From Actinomyces oricola (lineage in GTDB: Bacteria; Actinomycetota; Actinomycetes; Actinomycetales; Actinomycetaceae): a stretch of DNA of 64,000 bases. Each line of letters opens with the position of its first letter. Position 1 is the first letter of the stretch. A model generated the notes under the pieces. The model saw only the letters and a list, made by a program, of their open reading frames with translations, had not been told where the DNA came from and did not search any database. This document shows positions 11,434 through 20,254 of the stretch, piece after piece. Location: NCBI RefSeq assembly GCF_004104015.1, contig NZ_RYFV01000009.1, positions 27,854 through 91,853 on the forward strand, written 5' to 3'. Made by a program: the position numbers and the translations under genes.

Positions 11434-12225
11434 TCAGCGGCTCCGGCGGGGCATGGTCACCGGCCCCAGGGCCAGGCACCCCAGGGCAATGGCCACCAGG
11501 ATCACCAGGTCGCGGACGAGCTCGCCGGAGACCTCGGCACTGGAGCGCACCTGCCCCACTGCGTCGACCGCCCAGCTCATGGGCAGCACATTGCTCAGCC
11601 AGCGCAACGCGGTAGGAAGCTCGCCGCGCTCGACCAGCAGCCCGCACAGGAAGATCTGGGGGCCCACCACGATCGGCATGAACTGGACGGCTTGAAACTC
11701 GGTGCGCGCAAAGGTGGAGGCCAGCAGCCCCAGGGACACCCCCACCACGGCGTCGAGGGCGGCAATGAGCACGATCCACGCCGGGCTGCCCTGCGTGGTC
11801 ACCCCCAGCGCCCAGTAGGTGACGGCGCACAGCACCAGCGCCTGCCCGACGGCGGTGACGGCGAATGCCGTCGCATAGCCGAAGAGGACGTCCGCCCGGT
11901 GCGCCGGCGTGGTCCACAGGCGCTCCAGGGTGCCGGTGGCGCGCTCGCGCAGCATGGCCACACTGGTGACCAGGAACATCACCGCCATTGGCAGGATGCC
12001 GATCATGTCGACGGCGATCCGGTCGAAAAGGACCGGACCCATGGGGGTGTCGCGGTAGATGAAGTAGAGCAGCACCAGCAGCACTGTGGGCACGGCCAGA
12101 ATGAGGCCGACGGTGCGACGGTCGGCGCGCAGTTGGGCGAGGATGCGTACCGTGGTGGCGCGGTAGGTGCGCAGACTCAGGCGCCGCAGGCCCTCCGGGG
12201 AGGTGGATCGTGTTCTTGGGCTCAT
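11434..12225 (-). CDS. ABC-2 type transporter permease
   Basis: Membrane component of a drug- or lipid-type ABC exporter, about 263 aa with six predicted helices. Examples are VGLILAVPTVLLVLLYFIY, IGILPMAVMFLVTSVAML and LVRDLVILVAIALGCLALG. The ERATGTLERLWTTPAHRADVLFGYA loop is typical of ABC-2 permeases of the daunorubicin-resistance type. The ATG at 12225 overlaps the ATPase stop (ATGA). A longer open frame upstream lies inside the ATPase gene and is not credible. Works with the ATPase encoded just upstream under the neighbouring TetR regulator. Confidence 0.92.
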   Translation of the reverse strand: MSPRTRSTSPEGLRRLSLRTYRATTVRILAQLRADRRTVGLILAVPTVLLVLLYFIYRDTPMGPVLFDRIAVDMIGILPMAVMFLVTSVAMLRERATGTLERLWTTPAHRADVLFGYATAFAVTAVGQALVLCAVTYWALGVTTQGSPAWIVLIAALDAVVGVSLGLLASTFARTEFQAVQFMPIVVGPQIFLCGLLVERGELPTALRWLSNVLPMSWAVDAVGQVRSSAEVSGELVRDLVILVAIALGCLALGPVTMPRRSR

Positions 12226-12965
12226 CGGGCATCTCCGGTGACAATGGCGAGGAAGGCGGCATCGAGGTTGGGGGCGCCGGTGCGCTCCAAGAGGGCGCCG
12301 GCGGTGTCGTGGGCCAGGAAGTGGCCCCCGCGCATGAGCAGGACGGAGTCGCATCTGGTCGCCTCGTCCATGACGTGACTGGAGACCAGGAGGGTGGTGC
12401 CGCGCGTGGCCAGCTCACGGAAGGTCACCCACAGGTCCTCGCGGGTCAAGGGGTCCAGGCCCACGGTCGGCTCGTCCAGGACGAGGAGTTCGGGGGCGCC
12501 AACCAGGGCGCAGGCCAGGGAGACGCGGTTGGTCTCCCCGCCGGAGTAGGTGGACACGGGCCGGTCGGCGAGCTCGGTCAAGTGAACCCTCTCCAGGGCC
12601 TCATCGACGCTGGTGGCCCGCTCCCCGGCCAGGCGGGCGAAGTAGGTGACGTTCTGGCGCGCGGTGAGGTCGGTGTAGATGCTCGCGCCCTGGGTCATAT
12701 AGCCAACGCGGTCGCGCAGCGGGCGCGCCCCGGGTGCGTGGCCGAGGACCCTAACGCTCCCGGTGTAGCGCTGGACACCGACGAGGGTGCGCATGAGCGT
12801 GGTTTTGCCGCAGCCCGAGGGGCCGAGCAGGCCGGTAACGGTGCCCACGGGCAACTCCAGGTTGAGCCGGTGAAGGATCTCATTGCCGTTGCGAGTCACC
12901 ACGAGCCCGTCAATGCTCACAGCCGACCGGGTGGCCCCATTAGAACCCGAACCACTTTTCATCAT
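12222..12965 (-). CDS. ABC transporter ATP-binding protein (drug-exporter type)
   Basis: Nucleotide-binding subunit of the exporter. Walker A is GPSGCGKTTL, the signature is YSGGETNRVSLA, Walker B is LLVLDEPTVGLDP and the switch His lies in LLVSSHVMDEA. The signature contains ETN where GQ is usual. The start is placed at ATG 12965 (about 247 aa) because a -10 hexamer TATATT (12972-12977) ends six bases before it, with TTGCCG (12995-13000) 17 bp further up. The open frame extends to 13139, but that stretch carries the promoter and operator. ATGA overlap with the permease. Confidence 0.92.
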   Translation of the reverse strand: MMKSGSGSNGATRSAVSIDGLVVTRNGNEILHRLNLELPVGTVTGLLGPSGCGKTTLMRTLVGVQRYTGSVRVLGHAPGARPLRDRVGYMTQGASIYTDLTARQNVTYFARLAGERATSVDEALERVHLTELADRPVSTYSGGETNRVSLACALVGAPELLVLDEPTVGLDPLTREDLWVTFRELATRGTTLLVSSHVMDEATRCDSVLLMRGGHFLAHDTAGALLERTGAPNLDAAFLAIVTGDAR

Positions 12966-12973
12966 GTGATGAA
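12958..12973. promoter_or_regulatory. Perfect palindromic operator (probable TetR target)
   Basis: TTCATCATGTGATGAA is a perfect 16-bp palindrome with 7-bp arms and TG at the centre. It covers the last two bases of the -10 box, the predicted transcription start and the first codons of the ABC ATPase gene. A TetR-family gene lies immediately upstream, so this is the natural operator by position. Binding is inferred. Confidence 0.7.
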
Positions 12974-13000
12974 TATAGGACGACGGCGCCCCCGCGGCAA
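12972..13000 (-). promoter_or_regulatory. Leaderless promoter of the ABC exporter operon
   Basis: On the minus strand TTGCCG (13000-12995), a 17-base spacer and TATATT (12977-12972) form a near-canonical sigma-A promoter. The ATG lies 6 bases past the -10, which predicts an mRNA with no 5' leader. Confidence 0.7.
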
Positions 13001-13175
13001 GACCCGGCCGGGATGCGATGCAGGCGCGCCCGAGAAGATCGCCTCGCTGCGATCCCGTCCGCCCTTGCCCGGGGCACGATGCGGGGCCCGCTGGCGACCG
13101 CGTCGGACCCACCAGTGCCGGCCCACCCCGTCGGCCCACCGTGTCAGCGTCCCGGGTGTCAGCGTCCCGGGTCCG

Positions 13176-13811
13176 CTATCCGCCCTGTCGCCCACCGGCG
13201 GCCCCGCCGGGGAGGTCCCCGGTGATGTAGCGCTGAATAGTGGGGCCCACGAGCGCGGCCACCTCTCCGGCGCCCAGCGGCGCAATGTCGCTCATCCGCG
13301 CCACCCAGCGGGACAACCCCAACCCAATGAGCTGGCCGGAGACCAGCTGGGCCCGCAGCATGGGCCTGTCGGGTGACAGGCGCCTAGTCAAGGGCTCCAG
13401 AATGCCGGTGGTGACGAAGTCGCGCACCGGATTAATGCTGGAGTCGTTCTCTATGGCGGCGCGGAAGACCGCGGTGAAGCGCTCGGCGCCCATCTGGTCC
13501 CATAAGGAGACGAAGGACCGCACTATCTCCGCCCCCACGTTCTCAGCGCCCAGGTCCCTAATGGCGGCGGCGCGCTTGGCGAGGTCAAGCTCGCTCCCGG
13601 ATCCGGCCCCGGCGGCGATCACGGCCTGGACGAAGAGTTCAGTGCGGTCGGCGAAGTAGTGGTGGACCAAGGCCGGGTCGACGCCGGCCCGGCGGGCGAT
13701 GCCGCGCAACGAGGCCCGGTAGCCCTCTTGGGCGAAGGCCAGGCGGGCAGCCGCCAGAATCGCCTCGCGGGCGTCTGGACTGCCGGCGGGTCGGCGTCCG
13801 CGCGGGGTCAT
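13176..13811 (-). CDS. TetR/AcrR family transcriptional regulator
   Basis: 211-aa repressor. The N-terminal helix-turn-helix runs from AREAILAAARLAFAQEGY through SLRGIARRAGVDPALVHHYFADRTELF, the classical TetR DNA-binding domain. The C-terminal ligand/dimer domain (about residues 85-200) contains RFTAVFRAAIENDSS and PMLRAQLVSGQLIGLGLSRW, as in the TetR_C_17-like group. It is transcribed toward the ABC exporter, 210 bp away, and probably represses it through the 16-bp palindrome. The inducer is unknown. Confidence 0.92.
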   Translation of the reverse strand: MTPRGRRPAGSPDAREAILAAARLAFAQEGYRASLRGIARRAGVDPALVHHYFADRTELFVQAVIAAGAGSGSELDLAKRAAAIRDLGAENVGAEIVRSFVSLWDQMGAERFTAVFRAAIENDSSINPVRDFVTTGILEPLTRRLSPDRPMLRAQLVSGQLIGLGLSRWVARMSDIAPLGAGEVAALVGPTIQRYITGDLPGGAAGGRQGG

Positions 13812-14057
13812 GGCGCCACGCCGAGCCGCATGTGCGCCCCCAGGGGGCTACAGGGGCCAACAATGCCGGCCATAGGAGCCGCCCTCCGGTTTCTTTGACG
13901 GCCGTGGGGCGCGAAGCAGGCGGGCGCACTGGGGCGGGGGGCCGGCCGTCCCCCCTCGTGGCGCCGGCAAGACACAGGAAAACCCGACATGGGCGTATTG
14001 TCGCGCGTTTTAGGCCCACCGCGTCGAGGGTGCGCGGTTGCCGCCATCGCGCCCGGT

Positions 14058-14804
14058 TCAGTCCTCGTCGTTCTCGTCGTTCTCGTCGACGGCGAACGTC
14101 CCCACCACGCCAAGGTCAATGTGCAGGCCCACCGGAAGGCCGTCGGCGTCGCGGGTCAACACCACCGGGTAGACACCGTCCCCCCAGCCGGAGTGCGACA
14201 GGGCAACATTCTCCCCGGCTTCGGCCAGGGGCATGACAATGTTGGCCATCCCGGCCCGGTAGTGCTCGGAGGAGTCCATGAGGTTGAACCAGGAGTCGGC
14301 CTCTCCGGAGTCGAAGAGATCGCTGTACCAGTCGGCGCCGTCCTCCACCGCGGGCATAGCTGTGGCGACGGCCTCATGATCGACCAGGGCGACCGCGCCC
14401 GCGTCCACGGCCACGCCCCAGTCCGGGCCCGACACCTCCACCGCCTCTTCCACGGTGACCGGCTTGCCGTCGCCCAGCACAAGGGACAGGTAGGCCTCAC
14501 GCTCATGGGACCCGTCCTGCTCCTTGGAGACGTCGGCGACCGTGACCCTGACCGGATAGTCGCCGGGCTTAACGTCGAAGACCGGGCCGTCACCCAGGCA
14601 GCAGAAGGGATCACAGGCTTCCACGCGCCCCGAGGGCGCGCGCAATACACCCAGGTCAACAACGGTCAGGTTCACCGTGTCCTGGGGGAAGAACTCCGAG
14701 TCCTTCTCAAAGGGGCTGGGGACCGGACCGTCATCGAGGGCGAAGAAGCTGCAGCCGTCGGTGTCATCAATATTGCTGGCATCATCGGTACTGGCATCGC
14801 TCAT
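14058..14804 (-). CDS. DUF4241 domain protein
   Basis: 248-aa cytoplasmic protein matching the DUF4241 pattern: LGVLRAPSGRVEACDPF near the start, VKPGDYPVRVTVADV, REAYLSLVLGDGKPV, the VAVDAGAVALVD strand and WGDGVYPVVLTRDADGLPVGLHIDLG near the end. Function is not established; some family members sit near toxin or secretion loci, which is not the case here. The C-terminus ends in an acidic run (DENDENDED) from a short DNA repeat. ATG 14804 is favoured over 14822 because TAGCAT (14812-14817) lies 7 bases upstream, a leaderless arrangement. Confidence 0.82.
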   Translation of the reverse strand: MSDASTDDASNIDDTDGCSFFALDDGPVPSPFEKDSEFFPQDTVNLTVVDLGVLRAPSGRVEACDPFCCLGDGPVFDVKPGDYPVRVTVADVSKEQDGSHEREAYLSLVLGDGKPVTVEEAVEVSGPDWGVAVDAGAVALVDHEAVATAMPAVEDGADWYSDLFDSGEADSWFNLMDSSEHYRAGMANIVMPLAEAGENVALSHSGWGDGVYPVVLTRDADGLPVGLHIDLGVVGTFAVDENDENDED

Positions 14805-14941
14805 AGGTGCCATGCTAGACAAACACGACCCCGAGGCGAAATGGTCAGGTCTCCGACTCCCGGTGGCGCGCGCCGTCGCCGTGGGAGGTTATATAATGCC
14901 GCGCTCGACTCTGCCGCCTTCATTAAGGAATTGTTTCCCGG

Positions 14942-14961
14942 CGAGAACTTTCGAGAACTTT
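14942..14961. repeat. Tandem 10-bp repeat in the rsmE/DUF4241 intergenic region
   Basis: CGAGAACTTT occurs twice in direct succession (14942-14951 and 14952-14961) upstream of the DUF4241 gene, about 45 bp from a TATATAAT sequence at 14890-14897. This could be a regulator site, but no regulator is adjacent. Confidence 0.5.
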
Positions 14962-15003
14962 GCCGAGGACCGGGGAGCCTCGGGACCACGGCGGCGGCCG
15001 TTC

Positions 15004-15810
15004 TCAACCCCACAGGCCGGCGCGCTGCGCCAGGATCGCGAGTGCAATCGGCCCGGCCGAGGCGGTGCGCATGACATGGGGCCCCAGTCGCACCGCCTGG
15101 GCTCCCGCCTCTTCCAATAGCGCCGTCTCCTCAGCGGAGATACCGCCCTCGGGGCCGACGATGACGGCCACCACCGGGGAGGTTCCGCCTTCTCCCGGCT
15201 CCGGCAGGGCCGCCCCGGCAATGGGGGCGGTGGCCTCTTCGTGCAAGACCAGTACCGCTCCCCCGCCCCGGACAGCCTCCCGGGTCCAGGCGGCCAGGGC
15301 CGTGGTGTCCCGGGGCCCGGCGACCTGGGGCACGCGGGCGCGGCGGGACTGCTTGGCGGCCTCACGGGCGGCAGCGCGCCAGCGGGCGCGGCCCCTGGTG
15401 GCCTTCGGACCGTTCCACACCGAGACGCAGCGGTCGGCCTGCCAGGGCAGCACCTCCTCAACACCGACCTCGGTGGCGGTCTCCACGGCCCGCTCATCTC
15501 GCCCGCCCTTGGCCAGGGCCTGAACAAGAGTCAAGCGCAGCGGTGCGGCCGGTTCCTCGCAGCGCTCGACGACGCGCACCCCTAGGCGGTCCTTAACACC
15601 CCCGGCCCCGGGCTCAGTGACCTCGCAAATCAGGCGCAGCCCGGCCCCGTCAACCAGATCGACGCGCTCGGCGACCCGCAGGCGCCGCACCACAACAGCG
15701 TGGCGGGCCTCGGAGCCGGTGAGAACCAGTGGGGTCCCGGTGCTGGCGCTGGCAGCGGCGCCACTGGGCTCAAGAGTCTGGTCGGAGAGAATGAAGACGG
15801 GGGCGGTCAC
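15004..15810 (-). CDS. rsmE: 16S rRNA (uracil(1498)-N3)-methyltransferase RsmE
   Basis: SPOUT-fold methyltransferase that modifies U1498 in the 16S decoding region. The N-terminal PUA-like part has GSEARHAVVVRRLRVAERVDLVDGAG. The C-terminal knot has IVGPEGGISAEETALLEEAG and LGPHVMRTASAGPIALAIL, the SAM site. Length 268 aa is a little above average because of a short insertion. The GTG start at 15810 follows TAGGCT (15817-15822) by 6 bases, so leaderless. In many relatives rsmE lies next to dnaJ; here two unrelated genes intervene. Confidence 0.95.
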   Translation of the reverse strand: MTAPVFILSDQTLEPSGAAASASTGTPLVLTGSEARHAVVVRRLRVAERVDLVDGAGLRLICEVTEPGAGGVKDRLGVRVVERCEEPAAPLRLTLVQALAKGGRDERAVETATEVGVEEVLPWQADRCVSVWNGPKATRGRARWRAAAREAAKQSRRARVPQVAGPRDTTALAAWTREAVRGGGAVLVLHEEATAPIAGAALPEPGEGGTSPVVAVIVGPEGGISAEETALLEEAGAQAVRLGPHVMRTASAGPIALAILAQRAGLWG

Positions 15811-15869
15811 AGGGCCAGCCTACGGGCAGGGCCGCGGGCCCCATGCGCCCCGGTGCTAGCGTCGGCGCC

Positions 15870-16688
15870 ATGAACGAGCCCGCTGCCCGCGCCAACGCCT
15901 CCTCCACTGCCTGCGCTCAGGGCACGGCCGGCGCGGCCCCGGAGGCTGTGATCGCACCGGCTGTAACAGTCGCGGATTTCCGGCGCAACCTGGCGGTCGT
16001 GCGCGCCCGAATTAATGCGGCCGCCGGGCGCGCCGGCCGCGACGTAGGCGAGATCCGGCTGCTGCCGGTCTCCAAGACGGTCCCCGAGGAGCGGCTCAGG
16101 GCGGCTTTTGCCGCCGGTATGACCCAGATGGGTGAGAACAAGGTGCAGGAGGGTGCTCGCAAGGCCGGGAACCTGGCGGACCTCGGTATTCACTGGGCCT
16201 TGATCGGCCACCTCCAGACCAATAAGGTCAAGCAGGCGGTGGCGTTCGCCGCGGAGTTCCAGGCCCTGGATTCCTTGCGGCTGGCCGAGGCCCTTGATCG
16301 CCGCCTTCAGGAGGCCGGACGCGCCCTGGATGTGTACGTGCAGGTCAACTCCTCGGGTGAGCCCAGTAAGTTCGGGTTGGAGCCCGAGGAGGTCGCCGGA
16401 TTTCTCGCCCGGCTGCCCCACTACTCCTCGCTGCGGGTGCGCGGACTCATGACCCTGGCCGCACGCACCACCGATGAGGCCCGGGTGCGCGCGTGCTTCC
16501 ATCTCATGCGTGAGCTGCGTGATGCCGGGCTCCAGGCGGGCACAGTCGGTGAAGGCGAACTGTCCATGGGCATGAGCGGGGACTTTGAACTCGCCATCGA
16601 ATCGGGCAGCACCTGTGTGCGCGTGGGCCAGGCGATCTTCGGCGCCCGCCCCGACCCCACGCACCCCAGTGGCAACGCCACTCCGTGA
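15870..16688 (+). CDS. YggS/PLPBP family PLP homeostasis protein
   Basis: Single-domain PLP-binding protein with an alanine-racemase-like TIM barrel that buffers pyridoxal phosphate. The PLP lysine lies in IRLLPVSKTVPEERL. Other family segments are GENKVQEGARK, WALIGHLQTNKVKQAV, QVNSSGEPSKFGLEPEE, LSMGMSGDFELAIESGSTCVRVG and AIFGAR. ATG 15870 is preferred to 15843 because TAGCGT (15857-15862) lies 7 bases upstream. The protein of 272 aa has an Ala-rich N-terminal extension of about 30 residues. In other actinobacteria the gene is usually next to ftsZ/sepF; here it is isolated. Confidence 0.94.
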   Translation: MNEPAARANASSTACAQGTAGAAPEAVIAPAVTVADFRRNLAVVRARINAAAGRAGRDVGEIRLLPVSKTVPEERLRAAFAAGMTQMGENKVQEGARKAGNLADLGIHWALIGHLQTNKVKQAVAFAAEFQALDSLRLAEALDRRLQEAGRALDVYVQVNSSGEPSKFGLEPEEVAGFLARLPHYSSLRVRGLMTLAARTTDEARVRACFHLMRELRDAGLQAGTVGEGELSMGMSGDFELAIESGSTCVRVGQAIFGARPDPTHPSGNATP

Positions 16689-16814
16689 GCGCCATGAGGG
16701 CGCCATGAACTCCGCGCCCCAGGGGCCCGCCGGCGGCGGAGCAGTGAAGATCAAGGAGTGGTAGCCCTTGGGCGACCAGCCCCTGGGAACCCCTGGGAAT
16801 CCGTCCGACCCTTG

Positions 16815-16840
16815 TTCACATGTTCACATGGGTTCACATG
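16815..16840. repeat. Three TTCACATG repeats at a gene end
   Basis: TTCACATG occurs at 16815-16822, 16823-16830 and 16833-16840. The last copy contains the stop codon of the leftward membrane-protein gene. Meaning unknown. Confidence 0.5.
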
Positions 16841-18522
16841 CCCGTGACAACAGCGAGAACGACGGCGAGGAACGTGACGAAGATGAGCATTCCGGTCAGC
16901 GCCCCAAGAAGCCAACCCTTAAGGAAGGCGTAGTTATAGCTATTGGTGACCACCCCCAGCGAGCGGGCTGTTCTGTTGGCCAGGAGCATAGGGATTAATC
17001 CGAACAGGCCGAAGAAGAAGCTCACCCAGAAGGTTATTGACGCGGGTGGCAGTGCTGCCGGCGCGCTGGCCACAGGCGCGCCCCCTCCCCGCGCAGCCAG
17101 TTGGCCGGTCGGTACCAAGGTATAGGTCTGACCATCGGCACCGACCACCGTCAGCCCACCGAGACCCGTACCAGCCCCGGGAACCGGGGCCGCCGGCGCC
17201 CCCGGACCGGCACTTGGGGCGCCGGCCTGCGCAACCGCCCCAATACCGCCCGCCGCGCTCGGAGCGCCCACAGGAGGGGAATTAAGGCCCGCAGCATTAT
17301 ATGGTGCGGCACCGCCGGGAACAGGAATCGCCCTGGACAACTGCGCTCCAGCGGCCCACGAACGGGCCGAGCGCGACATGGCCGCCAGTGAGAGCACCAA
17401 GATCAATGCGAGCACGATTATGTCGCCGGCGGTATTGAACCACGCGAAATCCTCCCATACGTCCCGCCCGTATGCATCATAGTCCCGCACGAAAAAGGAT
17501 CTTATAGACTCCATCGCGTCATATGCGTCATACCCACCATAATTAATGTAGCCGTCCTTACCTCTATAGATGAGGCGGAACACCGTATAGATGAATAAGG
17601 ACGTCCAGGCGGCTGCCGCAGCCCCGACCATGCCCCCCGGACGGCGACTCACGTGAGCAACCAAACCGGCGACCCCGAACACCAAATACGCTGCGGCCGC
17701 CAATGCGGCCGCTAGGAAGTCCGGCCAGAAATACGAAAACCAATACAGCTGGAACGATATATCGATCGACAAAAAAAGCGTCAGATCGACCAAGAACAGC
17801 ACCGCCAGCACCACAAAATACAGGCACACCCCGTGAGTCAAGCCGACCGACAGCGGCTGCGGCCGCCGCCATTGCGCGGTGGCGCTCCTTCCGCTGGCCG
17901 CCAACAGGCCGACGAGGCAGAGCACAAAAATCGCCAGAACGCTTATAGCATTTACGATAATATTAGTCGCGCCATAGCCGAAAAGCTCCACAGTCATTAC
18001 CATAATTGCACAAACAGCCGCATGGACGCTTGTGATCATCAGGGCCACGAGCCCCGTGGGGAAGCGCCTTCGAACCAGCTGAACCAACGCAATAACGGCC
18101 GCAATCAGGGAGACGAAGGCGCCCTGCCTCCCCATCTCGAGCCCGCCTACTGCTCTGAACCACCCGCCGAGAATCACAATGATCCTCACGAGCGTAAGGA
18201 CAATCGTCATAACGGTGACAATGATTGGTACCGCCAGGACGCCGGCTGCGGGGGCCGCTGCCACTGACTCCCGCCCGACAAGCCCGGGCTGCCCGGGCTG
18301 CACGGACTGCATGGGCTGCACGGACTGCATGGGCTGCACGGGCTGCATGGACGGTGAAGGCGCAGGGGGCGACATTCCCGCCGAGGGTGCCGGACCGCCA
18401 AGGGAGGCCGGAGGCGGCGGCGGGGACCCCAATGAAGCAGGCGCGGAGCTAGCCGCACCCGGGGAGACAGGGGAAGCGGAAGGGGGAGGGGGAGGAGAAG
18501 AAGGGGACGTTGACTCGCTCAC
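16834..18522 (-). CDS. Unrecognised multi-pass membrane protein with proline-rich N-terminus
   Basis: About 562 aa, no family recognised. The first 75 residues are a Pro/Ser/Ala-rich, presumably disordered tail ending in [12 protein letters not shown] repeats. About eight to nine hydrophobic segments follow. A second flexible Ala/Pro/Gly stretch (roughly residues 400-490) leads to a terminal two-helix hairpin containing [22 protein letters not shown], reminiscent of small CD225/dispanin-like helices. GTG 18522 is preferred because GATAAT ends 7 bases before it; ATG 18531 is three codons upstream. Base composition is clearly lower in GC than its neighbours, suggesting a separate origin. Downstream of an inverted-repeat element. 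Confidence 0.75.
   Translation of the reverse strand: MSESTSPSSPPPPPSASPVSPGAASSAPASLGSPPPPPASLGGPAPSAGMSPPAPSPSMQPVQPMQSVQPMQSVQPGQPGLVGRESVAAAPAAGVLAVPIIVTVMTIVLTLVRIIVILGGWFRAVGGLEMGRQGAFVSLIAAVIALVQLVRRRFPTGLVALMITSVHAAVCAIMVMTVELFGYGATNIIVNAISVLAIFVLCLVGLLAASGRSATAQWRRPQPLSVGLTHGVCLYFVVLAVLFLVDLTLFLSIDISFQLYWFSYFWPDFLAAALAAAAYLVFGVAGLVAHVSRRPGGMVGAAAAAWTSLFIYTVFRLIYRGKDGYINYGGYDAYDAMESIRSFFVRDYDAYGRDVWEDFAWFNTAGDIIVLALILVLSLAAMSRSARSWAAGAQLSRAIPVPGGAAPYNAAGLNSPPVGAPSAAGGIGAVAQAGAPSAGPGAPAAPVPGAGTGLGGLTVVGADGQTYTLVPTGQLAARGGGAPVASAPAALPPASITFWVSFFFGLFGLIPMLLANRTARSLGVVTNSYNYAFLKGWLLGALTGMLIFVTFLAVVLAVVTGM
18297..18350. repeat. Three 18-bp tandem repeats coding MQPVQP-like units
   Basis: The unit GCTGCACGGACTGCATGG occurs exactly twice (18297-18314, 18315-18332) and once with one change (18333-18350). 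On the minus strand it encodes six-residue Met/Gln/Pro units in the disordered tail of the membrane protein. Copy number is likely to vary between strains. Confidence 0.8.
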
Positions 18523-19082
18523 AGCCCACATTATCCACGGCCCGCGCTCGCGGGCCGCGCCGGCACCAAGGACAAGTTATAGTCCTTTCCCGCTTTCCGT
18601 GGCCGGGTGCCGGCTCATCCCGGCGGACAACAGTCGGGTTGAGCGCGATGTGATCGCCAGCACTCCACCCGATGAGAGAACCTCGTTGCACATTCTTTCT
18701 TCCCTCAAGGAGTGGCGGGGCGCGGAATCCTGCGGATCTGCTCGGAATCCGGGGGCCCGGGAAGGGGATGAATGTGCGAACGGGGACGCCATTGCACATT
18801 CATCCTTGCCGAACCGATCCCCTGCGACGGGGGATCGTTGAAATACCAACGATCCCCCACAGGCCGGCGCAAGAAGAATGTGCAACACCGCCACGAGCGG
18901 CGTCATTGGGGTCTTCTCATCGGGGCGTGGTGGTTCTGCGTCTGGTGCTGGGGTGGAGGATGCTCGGGGCGGTAATGGTTTCGGTGGTGGCGGCTTTGCC
19001 CAAGGGCGCCGCGAACAGGTCAGGATCCTCCCCCGCCGGCGACCAGGTATCGGGGTATACGGAGTATCAGGGCGCCCGGCCC
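18523..19082. other. 560-bp region without a credible gene, holding nested inverted repeats
   Basis: Lies between the dnaJ stop and the start of the leftward membrane-protein gene. No open frame here shows protein-like composition. It holds the 18685-18886 inverted-repeat element described separately. The part near 18900-19080 is G-rich and shows nothing recognisable. Confidence 0.6.
18685..18886. repeat. Nested inverted-repeat element built on a GAATGTGC motif
   Basis: Outer arms GTTGCACATTCTT (18685-18697) and AAGAATGTGCAAC (18874-18886) are perfect 13-bp inverted repeats 202 bp apart end to end. Inside, GGATGAATGTGC (18766-18777) and GCACATTCATCC (18794-18805) are a perfect 12-bp pair. 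A third hairpin has a 12-bp stem, GGGGGATCGTTG (18829-18840) with CAACGATCCCCC (18847-18858), and a 6-base loop. The first arm of that hairpin can also pair with CGATCCCC (18815-18822), so two folds compete. No transposase or coding frame. It could be a miniature mobile element, a structured RNA or a regulatory/terminator region. Confidence 0.75.
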
Positions 19083-20198
19083 TCAGCGGCCCGAGAACTT
19101 GCCCTTCAGGCGGCCCATAACCGAATCGTCCTTGGCGAGGGAGAAGCCGTCTTCGCCGCGCGCCATGGCGAGTTCGCGCAACAGCTCCTTTTGCCGCTCG
19201 TCTAGGCGCGTAGGGGTCTCCACCACAATGCTCACATGGAGGTCGCCGCGGCCTTGTCGGCGCAGGCGGCCCACCCCCAGCCCGTCAAGAACAACCTCAT
19301 CGCCCGGCTGGGTGCCGGGGCGCACGGAAACCTGGCGCGGGCCGTCAAGGGTCTGCAGCGAGAAGGTGGCGCCCAGGGCCGCAGCCGTCATGGGCACGCG
19401 CAACTCGGTGAAAAGATCGTCATCGCGGCGCTCGAGGAACTCGTGGCGCTTCTCGTGGATCTCCAGGTACAGGTCGCCGGCGGGCCCCCCGGCGGGCCCG
19501 GCCTCGCCGCGCCCGGACAGGCGGATACGCGTGCCGGTGGACACCCCCGCGGGGATGGTGACCTCGATGTTCTTGCGGACGCGCGTACGCCCCTCCCCCG
19601 CGCACTCCTGGCAGGGCGTGGCAATAATGGTGCCGAACCCGCGGCAGGCCGTGCACGGCGAGCTGGTCATGACGCTGCCCAGGAAGGAACGGGTCATGTG
19701 CTGCACCGAGCCCATGCCGTTGCACGCCGAGCAGGTCACCGGTTCAGTGCCCGGAGCGCAGCAGCTCCCACCGCAGGTGGTGCATGTGGCATAGGTGTCC
19801 ACGGGCACCGTGCGGGTGGCCCCGAAGGTCACCTCGGCCAGCTCGACGTCGACCGCCACCAGGGAGTCCTGGCCGCGGCGCATGCGCGAGACCGGTCTAC
19901 GGGCGCCGGTGGCGCCCCCGAAGAATGATGTGAAGATGTCGGCGAAGCCACCGAAGTCCGCCCCGGTGAAACTCGATCCGGCCCCGCGCAGGGCGTCCTC
20001 GCCGCCCATGTCGTACGTCTGGCGCTTGTCGGGGTCGGAGAGGACCTCGTAGGCCACCGAGACGGCCTTGAACTCCTCCTCGTGGCCGGGCCCGGCCACA
20101 TCGGGGTGAAGCTGACGGGCCTTCTTGCGGTAGGCCTTCTTGATCTCCTCGGCAGTGGCCTGACGGCTCACGCCCAGCAGCTCGTAATAGTCGCTCAC
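19083..20198 (-). CDS. dnaJ: Chaperone DnaJ (DnaJ2 type)
   Basis: Type I Hsp40 co-chaperone of DnaK. The J domain (residues 1-70) has the HPD motif in QLHPDVAG. It is followed by a Gly/Phe region (about 75-105) and a cysteine-rich zinc domain with four Cys-x-x-Cys motifs; the first reads CTTCGGSC, the others [16 protein letters not shown] and CQECAGEG. The C-terminal substrate domains follow. 371 aa. The GTG start has AAGGAA upstream. It lies 56 bp downstream of hrcA in the same direction, so it is under the CIRCE element. Confidence 0.95.
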   Translation of the reverse strand: MSDYYELLGVSRQATAEEIKKAYRKKARQLHPDVAGPGHEEEFKAVSVAYEVLSDPDKRQTYDMGGEDALRGAGSSFTGADFGGFADIFTSFFGGATGARRPVSRMRRGQDSLVAVDVELAEVTFGATRTVPVDTYATCTTCGGSCCAPGTEPVTCSACNGMGSVQHMTRSFLGSVMTSSPCTACRGFGTIIATPCQECAGEGRTRVRKNIEVTIPAGVSTGTRIRLSGRGEAGPAGGPAGDLYLEIHEKRHEFLERRDDDLFTELRVPMTAAALGATFSLQTLDGPRQVSVRPGTQPGDEVVLDGLGVGRLRRQGRGDLHVSIVVETPTRLDERQKELLRELAMARGEDGFSLAKDDSVMGRLKGKFSGR

Positions 20199-20254
20199 TA
20201 GGTTCCTTCGTACTTGCTACTTGCTCTTGGCGGTCTGATGGTGCGCTGGTCCGC

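Noticed and set aside
13138..13172. Short duplicated GTGTCAGCGTCCCGG near the TetR stop
   Set aside because: A two-copy repeat of about 15 bp without symmetry, directly before the TetR stop codon. Too little to call a site, and the palindrome at 12958 is the better operator.
18577..18906. Leftward 109-codon frame in the same region
   Set aside because: It is made of the repeat arms themselves and matches nothing. The hairpins explain the sequence better.
18672..19205. Rightward 177-codon frame across the inverted-repeat region
   Set aside because: Composition is not protein-like, it runs into dnaJ antisense and it has no ribosome site or promoter.
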